Shown: one piece after another, positions 44,601 to 55,044 of the stretch
Position numbering within the stretch: the stretch's first letter is position 1
Layout of the letters: each line of letters opens with the position of its first letter
Assembly (NCBI RefSeq): GCF_017874455.1
Contig: NZ_JAGGLN010000001.1
Location: 124,001 to 188,000 of the forward strand
Source of the DNA: Methanobacterium aggregans
GTDB taxonomy: Archaea; Methanobacteriota; Methanobacteria; Methanobacteriales; Methanobacteriaceae
Reading direction: 5' to 3'
Length of the DNA: 64,000 nucleotides
The notes under the pieces: generated by a model
Told to the model about the DNA's origin: nothing
Seen by the model: only the letters and a program-made list of their open reading frames with translations
Database searches by the model: none
Position numbers and translations under genes: made by a program

Positions 44601-47215
44601 CAATGTGCTAAAATCAGACTATTTTAGGATTGAAAGCAGGATCCCCATCCATGAACTCATCAAGAACAACCTGCTAAAATCAGACTATTTTAGGATTGAA
44701 AGATGAAAAATATAGTTAGCAATGTAAATATACTTTTTGGCTAAAATCAGACTATTTTAGGATTGAAAGTATTTTCCTTGGCTGTTTGTATCATTTTTGG
44801 TTATTGCTAAAATCAGACTATTTTAGGATTGAAAGGGAAAATCAGTCAAGATAATCTTTATTCTCATCATGCTAAAATCAGACTATTTTAGGATTGAAAG
44901 CTGTTTTATAAAATAATTAAAAAAAAAATAAAGGTTTGCTAAAATCAGACTATTTTAGGATTGAAAGATAGGAGATATAACCTATAAAGCCGCAATTGAA
45001 GAGGGCTAAAATCAGACTATTTTAGGATTGAAAGAATGATATAATATTTGAATTTGATGTTGTTTCAGCAGCTAAAATCAGACTATTTTAGGATTGAAAG
45101 TGGCCTAATGTTTCATCTGGTGTTAGTGGTGCAGTTGCTAAAATCAGACTATTTTAGGATTGAAAGTTATTAATAATTTCAATTTTCTCAATAGTTATAG
45201 GAAGCTAAAATCAGACTATTTTAGGATTGAAAGCAAGTTGGTGAAATCATAGTAACCATCATGGCAAAAGCTAAAATCAGACTATTTTAGGATTGAAAGT
45301 AAAAACACGGATAGATGCCATCAAAGAAACCATTGGCTAAAATCAGACTATTTTAGGATTGAAAGAGCATCTTCTTTACAATACTGTAAGGTACACCTTT
45401 GGCTAAAATCAGACTATTTTAGGATTGAAAGTGATTTATGACACATGCATCATTTATTGTGATTTTGCTAAAATCAGACTATTTTAGGATTGAAAGTGAG
45501 TTTCTTTTTCCTTATCATACCCTCGATCATCAGCTAAAATCAGACTATTTTAGGATTGAAAGAACATGGCAGTGTCTATTCCATGAACGCAAAGCGGGCT
45601 AAAATCAGACTATTTTAGGATTGAAAGGAGTGTAAGAATCAAAGATGAAAAAACATTGTCTGAGCTAAAATCAGACTATTTTAGGATTGAAAGTCTTATT
45701 AGCACGACATTTAATAGCAACCTTACTCCTGCTAAAATCAGACTATTTTAGGATTGAAAGAAATAATGAGAGAATCTGATATTATAACAATCAAAGGCTA
45801 AAATCAGACTATTTTAGGATTGAAAGGTTCTTTATAATCATATTCCAAATAACCAGGAAACTGCTAAAATCAGACTATTTTAGGATTGAAAGAAGATAAA
45901 GTTTGAAAAAGGAGATTTAGGTCTTGAAAGCTAAAATCAGACTATTTTAGGATTGAAAGATCCCCGGGTCCATCCAAATCCTAGCAATCATCAACGCTAA
46001 AATCAGACTATTTTAGGATTGAAAGAAAACCACGTACTGGGTTTGGATCCACATGATGAATTGCTAAAATCAGACTATTTTAGGATTGAAACTGGAAAAG
46101 TAACAAAAGATGTTTCCGATTTCTTAGAGCTAAAATCAGACTATTTTAGGATTGAAAGAGATAAGGATCCGTACAAATAAAAGGGAGTGGAACCGCTAAA
46201 ATCAGACTATTTTAGGATTGAAAGGGACACATCACCTCTATTAATTCTGGATCGTAAATTGCTAAAATCAGACTATTTTAGGATTGAAAGTGTTTTTAAT
46301 TCAGTCTTATTTAAAAAAAAATAATAGCTAAAATCAGACTATTTTAGGATTGAAAGTTACCATAATTAATTGAATGCTCCCCCATACTTTCAGCTAAAAT
46401 CAGACTATTTTAGGATTGAAAGAACACTTATTAAAATAATGAATAATTTTTATTTAGAGCTAAAATCAGACTATTTTAGGATTGAAAGGGTAATGTATCT
46501 GTAATTGGATTCTTTGGTATCAAAGCTAAAATCAGACTATTTTAGGATTGAAAGAGGGTTAATATGACCAAAGTAGACCCATTTGGTGATGGCTAAAATC
46601 AGACTATTTTAGGATTGAAACATTGTTTGAAGGGTTTGTTTTCCAGCCACTCCATCAGCTAAAATCAGACTATTTTAGGATTGAAACTTTAGAACTGATT
46701 ACTTTGAGGATTTAAAGTTGGAGGCTAAAATCAGACTATTTTAGGATTGAAACCTACATTCGCAGTGCAAACCACAAGCCCCGCCGCCGGCTAAAATCAG
46801 ACTATTTTAGGATTGAAACTCCAGTATCAATCTCATGATTACTAGAAGCAGCAGCGCTAAAATCAGACTATTTTAGGATTGAAACCACCAAGGGTTGTTG
46901 CTGCCATCTTCACAGCATCAGGGCTAAAATCAGACTATTTTAGGATTGAAACTCTTATCTTAAACAAAGAGTGGGGAGAATTGAAAGGCTAAAATCAGAC
47001 TATTTTAGGATTGAAACATACCTCATTATTTAATGTGGGGAGGGAGTTTTATGCTAAAATCAGACTATTTTAGGATTGAAACGGAACTGTCCTTATCGTG
47101 GTACGATTGAGATGGGTGGCTAAAATCAGACTATTTTAGGATTGAAACTTCTGAAAGGCTTTTTTGTCTGCATTAATCACAACATGCTAAAATCAGACTA
47201 TTTTAGGATTATAAC
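41693..47215 (+). CRISPR. CRISPR array, about 84 repeats
   Basis: A 30-base repeat beginning GCTAAAATCAG and ending GGATTGAAAG recurs with period 65-68. By hand I count 84 repeats and 83 spacers of about 35-38 bases. The repeat is nearly invariant. The last base is G in most copies but C in the copy at 46063-46092 and in the nine copies from 46592 onward. The final copy (47186-47215) ends GGATTATAAC, marking the distal, oldest end. The spacer after 42782 is repeated exactly after 43976. Transcription is on the plus strand from the cas2 side. Confidence 0.98.
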
Positions 47216-47675
47216 TTAAAAAAATTACTTATAATGTTTTCCAAAAATAATGAAACGAAATGGGTTGTATTCAGTTATACGGGGATATTTAAAGAATTAA
47301 TTTTTTGTTTTAACTGTTTTGCCCGCTCTGTGTGAATGTGTTAATCCTATTTTCTTTATTGTACACACTGTGGATTGTGATTGGCACCTAAACAGTTATT
47401 TTTTAGAATAAACTTCTTATGAATTTATTTTTAAGACAATATTTTGTTTTAGATTTATTTATTGAGTTTAAAAGTTAAATAAAGTTTAATATTATTTTAG
47501 AACTCTTTTCCATCTCATATATTTTTCAGGTTTACAATTTGTTCTTTTACATTTTCACAACTTATTAAAAAAACTTGAAGTTTTTTGTGATTAATGTAAC
47601 AAAAAGATAAAGGTTTTTATAATAGAAATGTGAAGAATAATAATTTTCTTAGAAACGAATAGGAGGTGAAATAAG
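47216..47675. other. region between array and adhesin gene
   Basis: No gene in 460 bases. A/T-rich text with long T runs just after the array may end crRNA precursor transcription. The adhesin ribosome site AGGAGGTGA is at 47661-47669. Confidence 0.4.
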
Positions 47676-50240
47676 ATGGAATTTAAGGGAATTATCATGT
47701 TATGTATTACATTTCTTGGTTTTTTTGCGTGTTTAAGTGGTGTCAGTGCAGCTGATGTTAGCATAGATAACAACACCTGGACCATAAGTGAAATCCAGAA
47801 TTATTTCAATGGAAATACAGTTCATGGTTTAACCATATCCAATGGGGATAATGTGATTTTCCAAGCAGGTGATTACCTTAATTTAGCATTATCTGTGAAA
47901 AATAGTGTTAATATCCTTGCTAATGGTGCTGTAAACTTCATTGGAAAGGGAGCAGCCATTGGTATTACTGTCTCTAATGCCAACAACGTGAACATAACTG
48001 GACTGAGCGTAAGCAACTACACATACGGCATATATTTAAGTAAGTCTAACAACACGGATATCATTAATAACACCGCTAATAATAACCGTAAAAATGGAAT
48101 AACACTTGATGCGGCCTCCAATACAGATATTATTAACAACACTATGTACAACAACACCAATCGGGGAATCTACCTATCCTCTGCCCGTAACTCTTTCGTC
48201 TCCAATAACACAATCTGCAACAGTTTGACTAATAATGGGGGTATTATCTTGGCTACTTCCATTAATTCCTACATAGTTAACAACACCCTAAATCACAATG
48301 TAGATGGAATCTACGTGTATGCAAACTCAGTTAACACGACTTTAATCAACAACGTGGTGAGTAACGATACCAGCAATGGAATAGTGCTGGGAGACTACAG
48401 TACTTCGGCAGTTAACAACATGTTGATCAACAACACCGTGATCAACAACAATGTTTACGGGATTCGCTTAATGAATACAGTTAATTCCACAATATCAGAG
48501 AATAACGTGTTTAACAATACCGCCGGAATTGGTTTGGCATACAATGCAATTAATTCCAATATAACAGAGAATAACGTGTCCAACAATAGAGGTGATGGAA
48601 TTGGTGTATCAACATCCTCTAATACGAATATACAGGGTAATACAGTTAACAACAACAAAAGATCTGGGATCACGTTATCAAGTTCACGTAATTCCACTGT
48701 AGGAGACAACCTTGTTTCTAACAACAGTCAAAACGGGATAATCATAACGGGTACTGGAAATTCAACTGTAAAAAATAATACAGTTTCTAACAACACATTA
48801 TCTGGAGTTAGATTAGGTAATTCCGGTAATTCCGTGACTGATAACTCTGTGACCGGTAACGGTGTTGGTGTTTCAATTTACGCAACTAACAACACCCTAA
48901 ATAACAACAACATTGCAAACAATGGTGCTGGTGTTTTAATTGGTTATAACAACGCAGTTATTGTTCTGGGAGAGAATAACATATCAAATAACCTGTACGG
49001 ACTCACTATCACAGGAAACAATGACAGATTGAGCAATTTTGGCATTGAAAACAATACCAATGGTATCCTTCTTAATGGTATCAAAAACATCCTGAACAAT
49101 GTGACCAGCAGTAACAACACCAATGCAGGTTTAATATTTAATTCAACATCCTCAGGTAACATTTTCACTAATGGTTCAGTAACAAACAATGGTATGGGCA
49201 TTACTGTGAATGGTCAGAACAACTCTGTTTTGAGCTCCACAATCCTAAAAAACACAGGATACGGTTTCACAGTAAATGGATCCAGCAACACCTTAAACTA
49301 CAACAGGATATACCAGAATAACATGGGGTTGAACAACACAGGCAGCAACACCAATGCTAATTTGAACTGGTGGGGAATTAACAACGCACCAACACAAGTT
49401 ACGAGCTCCGGCACAAATCTAAACATGAGCTGCTGGTACGTTCTACAGTTATCCTCCAACAACTACAACACAACTTTTAACACCACACAAACATTCAATC
49501 CAGGAGACTCTGTAACTTTAGGCTATTCATTAGAAACTAATATTCCAGTGACAAGTTACAGAGAATTGTTACCCTACTTTGAAGTTGCAGTAACAAAACC
49601 AGATGGAGGTACCGTTACAGGGGACATAAGAAACACAACAGTTAATTACACAATCACTGCCAAAAAGGGTACTACTTACTCAATTCAATCTACAGCTGAC
49701 AAAGAGAACATTAAACTATCAATCAATACACCAGCTTCTGATTTAGCTGTCAATAAAACAGTGACGAATAAAAAACCTAACCTGAATGATAAAATTGTTT
49801 ACACAATTACAGTGACAAATAATGGTCCAGATAATGCAACCGAGGTCTTTTTGAAGGATTTACTTCCAAAGGGAATTAAATTTATCTCTGCTGATGGGAA
49901 ATACAATTCCACAACAGGAATATGGGCTATTGGAGATTTAAGAAGTGGTGAAACTGTCGTATTAAACATCATTGCACAGGTGATTCAGTCCAATGTGAAC
50001 ATACAAAACATTGCATCAGTGCACCAGGCAAACTACGACCCGAACAGTACCAATGACCAGTCAAGCATCACCATAAACGTTGGAAAAGATTCTGATCCAA
50101 CAAGTGGAGGACGTGCAGGTAACGAAGATGGGGTAGTCAATGTAAATGCTGTTGCAATGAAAAACACGGGTGTGCCAATTGCAGTACTGGTACTAGGTAT
50201 CTTAACAGTATTTGGCGGACTGTTACAAAGAAGGAAATAA
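47676..50240 (+). CDS. adhesin-like surface protein (beta-helix, DUF11)
   Basis: An 854-residue exported protein. The signal peptide covers about residues 1-26 (ending GVSAA). Residues about 50-560 are a right-handed parallel beta-helix of NosD/PbH1-type repeats, very rich in Asn with recurring NNTV/NNTISNN steps. LNWWGINNAP near 565 is a motif of methanogen adhesin-like proteins. A DUF11 domain is at about 690-790 (VTNKKPNLNDKIVYTITVTNNGPDNATEV). A C-terminal TM followed by RRK anchors it. It probably binds cells or polymers; the target is unknown. Confidence 0.85.
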   Translation: MEFKGIIMLCITFLGFFACLSGVSAADVSIDNNTWTISEIQNYFNGNTVHGLTISNGDNVIFQAGDYLNLALSVKNSVNILANGAVNFIGKGAAIGITVSNANNVNITGLSVSNYTYGIYLSKSNNTDIINNTANNNRKNGITLDAASNTDIINNTMYNNTNRGIYLSSARNSFVSNNTICNSLTNNGGIILATSINSYIVNNTLNHNVDGIYVYANSVNTTLINNVVSNDTSNGIVLGDYSTSAVNNMLINNTVINNNVYGIRLMNTVNSTISENNVFNNTAGIGLAYNAINSNITENNVSNNRGDGIGVSTSSNTNIQGNTVNNNKRSGITLSSSRNSTVGDNLVSNNSQNGIIITGTGNSTVKNNTVSNNTLSGVRLGNSGNSVTDNSVTGNGVGVSIYATNNTLNNNNIANNGAGVLIGYNNAVIVLGENNISNNLYGLTITGNNDRLSNFGIENNTNGILLNGIKNILNNVTSSNNTNAGLIFNSTSSGNIFTNGSVTNNGMGITVNGQNNSVLSSTILKNTGYGFTVNGSSNTLNYNRIYQNNMGLNNTGSNTNANLNWWGINNAPTQVTSSGTNLNMSCWYVLQLSSNNYNTTFNTTQTFNPGDSVTLGYSLETNIPVTSYRELLPYFEVAVTKPDGGTVTGDIRNTTVNYTITAKKGTTYSIQSTADKENIKLSINTPASDLAVNKTVTNKKPNLNDKIVYTITVTNNGPDNATEVFLKDLLPKGIKFISADGKYNSTTGIWAIGDLRSGETVVLNIIAQVIQSNVNIQNIASVHQANYDPNSTNDQSSITINVGKDSDPTSGGRAGNEDGVVNVNAVAMKNTGVPIAVLVLGILTVFGGLLQRRK

Positions 50241-50827
50241 ACCTCCCTTCTTACTATTTTTTTATGAAAATATTTAATTTTAAAGGGGCTTTACAGAAAA
50301 ATAGTAAAGATTCACATCTTAAGTTGAGATTACAATGGGCATCGACTTTGTTTATTTTACAACTCGCTCGTGATTTAAAGAGCCACCCTCTGGAAAATTT
50401 AGATATATAACTTAAATAGAGGAGCTGAGGAAACGTAGATTGTTCAAGTGGGTGTGTCTGGTATTTTTAGGATTACTTTTACAATCTTACGTTTCCCCAA
50501 AAAATGGTAAGATACAAATAGCATACGAAAAATTATTTGTACCACAGTACTAATCATGCATGTCGTACCTTATAAAAGTTTCTACAAAAAAAATCGGTTT
50601 TACCATGTGGACTTGACACCTGTGGTAACAGGTTAATTTTTTGAAAACATGTTTTACCAAAATAGGAAGCCCCATATTTTCGGGATAAATCTGCATCGAG
50701 GGCTGCAGTAAAAATGGATAAATTATTAACCATGTGTTCCAATGAATAATTTAGATACAAACAATCTTTTGGGATATGCTTCATTTTTTTGGGGCACCTC
50801 ACATTATATTGTTAGGGGAGTGTTACA
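50241..50827. other. intergenic region with candidate ncRNA
   Basis: This 587-base stretch has no convincing protein gene. The minus-strand frame at 50554-50802 has no ribosome site or known motif. A promoter-like sequence and a long hairpin near 50402-50496 are listed separately. A smaller dyad ACCTGT-GGTA-ACAGGT lies near 50618-50634. Confidence 0.45.
50429..50496 (+). ncRNA. candidate hairpin RNA
   Basis: GGAAACGTAGATTGT (50429-50443) pairs with ACAATCTTACGTTTCC (50481-50496): 15 bp with one bulged base and a 37-base loop. A TATA box GATATATAA at 50402-50410 would place the transcription start at about 50428, exactly at the hairpin. The region lacks coding signs, so it may be a small structured RNA. 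It could also be terminal repeats of a tiny mobile remnant. Confidence 0.4.
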
Positions 50828-51712
50828 TTGGACTTAAGCAAATATAAGAAAAGAACAGCTACCAAAAAGGCTTACAGAAAATTTAGACGGGGCAAATATG
50901 AAGAATCTCTGGAAGTTTACAACAACATTTTAGAAAATTATCCAGAACATACCAACGCCTGGTTCGGTAAAGCAATGGTTTTAGAAGCAATGGGAAAACT
51001 TGAAAATGCTTTAGAATTTTATGATAAAACGTTAGAACTGGATCCAGGGTACTTCGGTGCCTGGTACAATAGGGGAAACACTCTTATCAAGCTTGAAAGG
51101 TTTTCTGAGGCTTTGGATAGTTATGATGAGGCTTTGAAGTTGGATCCTGAGTACTTTGGTGCCTGGTACAATAGGGGAAACACTCTTATCAAGCTTGAAA
51201 GGTTTTCTGAGGCTTTGGATAGTTATGATGAGGCTTTGAAGCTGGAACCAAAGAATGTTGAAGTACTGTACAATAGGGGGTACGCCCTGGCGTATTTGGA
51301 GAGGTTTTCTGAGGCTTTGGATAGTTATGATGAGGTTTTAAAGAGGGATTCAAAGTATTTTGATGCATGGTACAATAGGGGGTACACTTTGGCGTATTTG
51401 GAGAGGTTTTCTGAGGCTTTGGATAGTTATGATGAGGCTTTGAAGCTGAATCCAAAGAATGCTGAACTATGGTACAATAAAGCTAAAACCTTTGAAAAAC
51501 TTGATAAACCTCAGGAAGCCATAGAAAGTTATGATGAAGCCTTAAGAATAAACTTAAACTACGTTGATGCATGGTACAGTAGGGGCATGGTCATGGTAAA
51601 ATTAGGTAAAAATGAAGAAGCATTGGAATGTTTTGATAAATCCTTAGAGTTGAATCCTGATTTTGAACCAGCTTTAAAAGCTAAAAAAGCTATTTCAGAT
51701 GCTGAAGTATAA
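50828..51712 (+). CDS. TPR repeat protein
   Basis: A 294-residue soluble protein of about eight 34-residue tetratricopeptide repeats. Typical units read AWYNRGNTLIKLERFSEALDSY and end in DEALKLDPE. TPR proteins bind partner proteins; no partner is evident. At the DNA level 51059-51139 and 51161-51241 are identical over about 80 bases with a 102-base offset, so repeats were recently duplicated or homogenised. The start is TTG, with GGGGAGTG upstream. Confidence 0.88.
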   Translation: MDLSKYKKRTATKKAYRKFRRGKYEESLEVYNNILENYPEHTNAWFGKAMVLEAMGKLENALEFYDKTLELDPGYFGAWYNRGNTLIKLERFSEALDSYDEALKLDPEYFGAWYNRGNTLIKLERFSEALDSYDEALKLEPKNVEVLYNRGYALAYLERFSEALDSYDEVLKRDSKYFDAWYNRGYTLAYLERFSEALDSYDEALKLNPKNAELWYNKAKTFEKLDKPQEAIESYDEALRINLNYVDAWYSRGMVMVKLGKNEEALECFDKSLELNPDFEPALKAKKAISDAEV

Positions 51713-52052
51713 CTCTTTTTTTGATCTTTTTTTTTAGAGGTTCTGAGAACCATCAACAGTTAAAGCTGACTGAATATGAGTTTTTCAGTACCTAAGGATC
51801 TTTAGGATAGAATTGACTATTATTGATGTTTTTGGTGGTGCTAAAGTAGACTGAAACAGGATGCTGGCACATGATCCTTCAGCTTTTGATCCAAAATTTG
51901 AACCTCAAACTAGTAGTACCATGAAAAACATATCATTTAAAAGGATGATAAACCTTATAAATACATTACAAGAATAAAGAAATATCTTAAAATCAGATAG
52001 GCCTTCAATTAGTTAATATTTATCCAAAAAAAGATGTTAAAAGTGATTTTTA
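51713..52052. other. intergenic region after the TPR gene
   Basis: No gene in 340 bases. It has a near-palindrome CCTAAGGATCTTTAGG around 51791-51806 and text at 51840-51863 that only loosely resembles the CRISPR repeat. Confidence 0.35.
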
Positions 52053-53381
52053 ATGAACTACTACCACGATGAAAAAATGGAGAAGCTCTTCCAGGTTCTG
52101 GAACAGCCAAAATCTCTTGAGGACATAGATCTTTCAGAGTCCTTTATAAAAAATCTTATTCTCAAGATCATCTCAAGCTACGGAAACATAAAGGTCAATC
52201 AGATCCATGAAATAACAGGTCTCCATGTTGATATCCTCGAGGAATGCCTGAGGGCAATGGAAAAACAGGATCTATGTGCTCAAACAGGTGGAAGTTTCCT
52301 TTTCCCAAGTGTTGAATACACCATAAAGAAGCAGGGACATGAAAAGGCCAAAAAATTGATGCAGGAAAACCCCTACATAGGTACGGCTCCTGTGACCTAC
52401 GAGGAGTACTTCAAGATAATGGAGGTCCAGCTCAAGGGCAGGTTCCCAATCCACATCCCTGAATACGTGATTGAAGATGCTCTCAAGGATGTTGTTGGTG
52501 TTGAAGGTGCTAAAAAAACCCTTGTTGAAGCTGCAATTGGTGGAAAAGGATTTTTCATATACGGACCTCCAGGAACAGGTAAAACCTTCCTCACAAGTAA
52601 GATGTCGGATCTTCTACCCCCACTTCTAATTCCAAAGTACATAGAATTCAGCGGTGATGTTATACAACTTTATGACCCTGATTTTCACAAATCACGTGAG
52701 GAACAGCCAGAAGATCCACGGTGGGTTAAGGTCTACGCACCCTTTGTTTTCACAGGTTCCGAGCTTTCAACTGAGAAACTCGAAACTAACTTCAACCCGA
52801 ACAAGGGAGTTTACGAAACCTCCCCAATCATAAAGGCCAATGGTGGAGTTTTACTTCTCGACGACCTTGGAAGACAGAAGGAAGATCACAACGCCCTTTT
52901 AAACAGGCTCATTGTGCCTCTGGAGAACAAGAAGGATGTTGTGTATATCAAGGGTGCTCCTGTTATTGTTCAAACCCACTTCATACCCTCATTTTCAACC
53001 AACCTTGAAATAACCATAGTTGATGAGGCCCACCTCAGACGTGCACCATTGAACATTCTCCTTGATCCACCAAGCCCCGATGAGATCGTGACTGTTTTCA
53101 AGAAGAACCTGGATGCAATGCATGAAGACTACGATGAGGATGTGCTTGAGAGGTTCAGGAGTGTCTATATCCCCATGATCTACGGTGGAGAACAGCTCAA
53201 ACCAACCTTTGCACATGCAAGGGATGTTGCTCAGATAGCACAGGCCGTGCGTATAAGGCGTGGAGAGGAGAGGATAACAAAGGAAATACTTGAAGAAGCT
53301 TTAAACGGCCATATTTTGGTCTCGCTCCAAAGGAAGTACACCCCTGAACTCTTCGAGAGGATCATAAAACAGAAACATTGA
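52053..53381 (+). CDS. AAA family ATPase with N-terminal winged helix
   Basis: A 442-residue P-loop ATPase. Residues about 30-95 look like a winged-helix domain (LILKIISSYGNIKVNQIHEITGL). Walker A is GPPGTGKT at 171-178, and Walker B is GGVLLLDDLGR near 270. An Arg-rich C-terminal helical lid follows (FAHARDVAQIAQAVRIRRGEERI). The sequence resembles predicted ATPases with chaperone activity found in archaea. The substrate is unknown. AAGTGATT precedes the ATG. Confidence 0.8.
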   Translation: MNYYHDEKMEKLFQVLEQPKSLEDIDLSESFIKNLILKIISSYGNIKVNQIHEITGLHVDILEECLRAMEKQDLCAQTGGSFLFPSVEYTIKKQGHEKAKKLMQENPYIGTAPVTYEEYFKIMEVQLKGRFPIHIPEYVIEDALKDVVGVEGAKKTLVEAAIGGKGFFIYGPPGTGKTFLTSKMSDLLPPLLIPKYIEFSGDVIQLYDPDFHKSREEQPEDPRWVKVYAPFVFTGSELSTEKLETNFNPNKGVYETSPIIKANGGVLLLDDLGRQKEDHNALLNRLIVPLENKKDVVYIKGAPVIVQTHFIPSFSTNLEITIVDEAHLRRAPLNILLDPPSPDEIVTVFKKNLDAMHEDYDEDVLERFRSVYIPMIYGGEQLKPTFAHARDVAQIAQAVRIRRGEERITKEILEEALNGHILVSLQRKYTPELFERIIKQKH

Positions 53382-53625
53382 AAAGGATTATGTGGAGGAA
53401 TAATGCCTTAAAAATTCTTTAAAAAGGTTTTAAATCCTTCAAATAATTTTTCATCAAGGTCCCTTCATGAATTTTTTTTGTATGGGGCCTTTGGAATATT
53501 TTATAAGCAATGGAAATGTTTTTATCTAAAGCCTTTATAATATAAGAGAGGATGAAATTTTTTAGATCCAAAGATCATTTCACATAAGGGAAGATTTTAT
53601 AGAGATTTATAAAGGAGATTTTCAT

Positions 53626-54648
53626 ATGACATGTAACATACTTGTTGGTGGAGGATGGGGAGATGAAGGTAAGGGAAAATGTATAACCTACCTTTGTTCA
53701 AATGATAAACCCGATATCATAGCTAGAGCTGGAGTAGGTCCAAATGCAGGACACTCAGTTGAATTTAATGGCGAAAAATATGGATTGAGGATGATACCTT
53801 CAGGATTCGTGCACACAGATGCAAGGCTTCTTATTGGTGCAGGGGTGCTCGTGGACCCTGAGGTGTTCCACTACGAACTCAACTACCTGAACAAGTACAA
53901 CGTTAAGGAGAGAACCTTTGCAGACTACAGGTGCTCAATTATTGAAGAAAAACACAAACAGCAGGACAGAGCTTCTGAATACCTCTCAAAGAATATTGGA
54001 ACCACAGGAAGTGGCTGCGGACCTGCAAACAGTGACAGGGTTATGAGGGTTGCAAAACTCGCAAGCCAGATCGAGGAAATGGAAGGATACACAGCAGACG
54101 TGCCAACAGAGGTTAACGAGGCCATAGATGCTGGTGAGGATGTGTTCATAGAGGGATCCCAGGGATTCGGATTATCGCTTTACTACGGAACCTACCCCTA
54201 CGTGACCAGTAAGGACACAACTGCAAGCACAGCTGCAGCAGATGTTGGAGTGGGTCCAACCAAGATCGATGAAGTTATAGTTGTATTCAAATCATACATA
54301 ACACGTGTAGGTGCAGGCCCATTCAAAACAGAAATAACACAGGATAAGGCAGAGGAAATGCACATAGAAGAGTACGGAACAGTCACAGGAAGAAGGAGGC
54401 GTGTTGGTGTATTCGACATGGAACTGGCCAAGGAATCCTGCATGATAAACGGAGCAACCCAGATAGCTCTGACATGTGTTGACAGATTATTCCCACAGTG
54501 TGAACGTGTTAAAGAGTACAGTCAACTTTCACCTGAAGTTAAAAACTTCGTTGAGGAGATACAAACTGAAACAGGAGTTCCTGTAACCATAATATCCACA
54601 GGACCTGACATGACAGACACAGTTGACCTCAGAGATGAATTACTCTGA
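53626..54648 (+). CDS. purA: adenylosuccinate synthetase
   Basis: A 340-residue GTP-dependent enzyme forming adenylosuccinate from IMP and aspartate in AMP synthesis. The GTP loop is GGGWGDEGKGK at residues 8-18. NAGHSVEFNGEKYGLRMIPSG and GTTGSGCGPANSDRVMR follow, then FIEGSQGFGLSLYYGTYPYVTSKDTTA. It is about 90 residues shorter than bacterial PurA, as usual in archaea. AAAGGAGAT precedes the ATG. Confidence 0.96.
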   Translation: MTCNILVGGGWGDEGKGKCITYLCSNDKPDIIARAGVGPNAGHSVEFNGEKYGLRMIPSGFVHTDARLLIGAGVLVDPEVFHYELNYLNKYNVKERTFADYRCSIIEEKHKQQDRASEYLSKNIGTTGSGCGPANSDRVMRVAKLASQIEEMEGYTADVPTEVNEAIDAGEDVFIEGSQGFGLSLYYGTYPYVTSKDTTASTAAADVGVGPTKIDEVIVVFKSYITRVGAGPFKTEITQDKAEEMHIEEYGTVTGRRRRVGVFDMELAKESCMINGATQIALTCVDRLFPQCERVKEYSQLSPEVKNFVEEIQTETGVPVTIISTGPDMTDTVDLRDELL

Positions 54649-55044
54649 TTCAACATTTCCTTAATTTCTTTTAACCTTCTTTTTATATCTTAAAATTATT
54701 TAGATTTCATAATTATTTTCTTTAATTTATAACCTTTTTAATACTCTATCTTTTATTTTTAAAATTAATTTAATAATCTTCGTTTTTAATTTGTGAGGCT
54801 TTATTTTAAAATAATAACCTTTATTAAAGTTTTTAAAGGTTAATATGTTGTGGAACTGTTTAATTTAAAGTGTTATATCCTATGGATTTGCTATTTTTTG
54901 TAAATTTTTTTTATTCTCTTTTATTGCCCGTATTTTTAGGATTAAATCAGAAGTTTTATTATTGTGAATGTATTATGTTGATGTGGATATGATACTATGA
55001 TAATATTTTATCCAGAACGAGCATGAAGGAGGTGAAAAAGACCA
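54649..55044. other. AT-rich region upstream of the second adhesin
   Basis: No gene in 396 bases. The text is dominated by T and A runs and presumably contains the adhesin promoter. The ribosome site AAGGAGGTGA is at 55026-55035. GTATTTTTAGGATTA (54930-54944) also occurs at 50461-50475. Confidence 0.4.

Noticed and set aside
41693..47215. Self-targeting by spacers of the main array within this window
   Set aside because: By eye I found no array spacer matching other parts of the window; this is not exhaustive and a proper search is needed.
50554..50802. 82-codon minus-strand frame downstream of the first adhesin
   Set aside because: No ribosome site or recognisable domain, and uneven composition; best treated as chance.
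51840..51863. Possible further degenerate CRISPR repeat (GCTAAAG, AGACT, AGGAT in order)
   Set aside because: Only short blocks agree, needing a gap and several mismatches; no second copy nearby, unlike the pair at 32824-32912.
54930..54944. 15-base word GTATTTTTAGGATTA shared with 50461-50475, containing TTTTAGGATT of the CRISPR repeat
   Set aside because: Short AT-rich word without further flanking similarity; probably coincidence.
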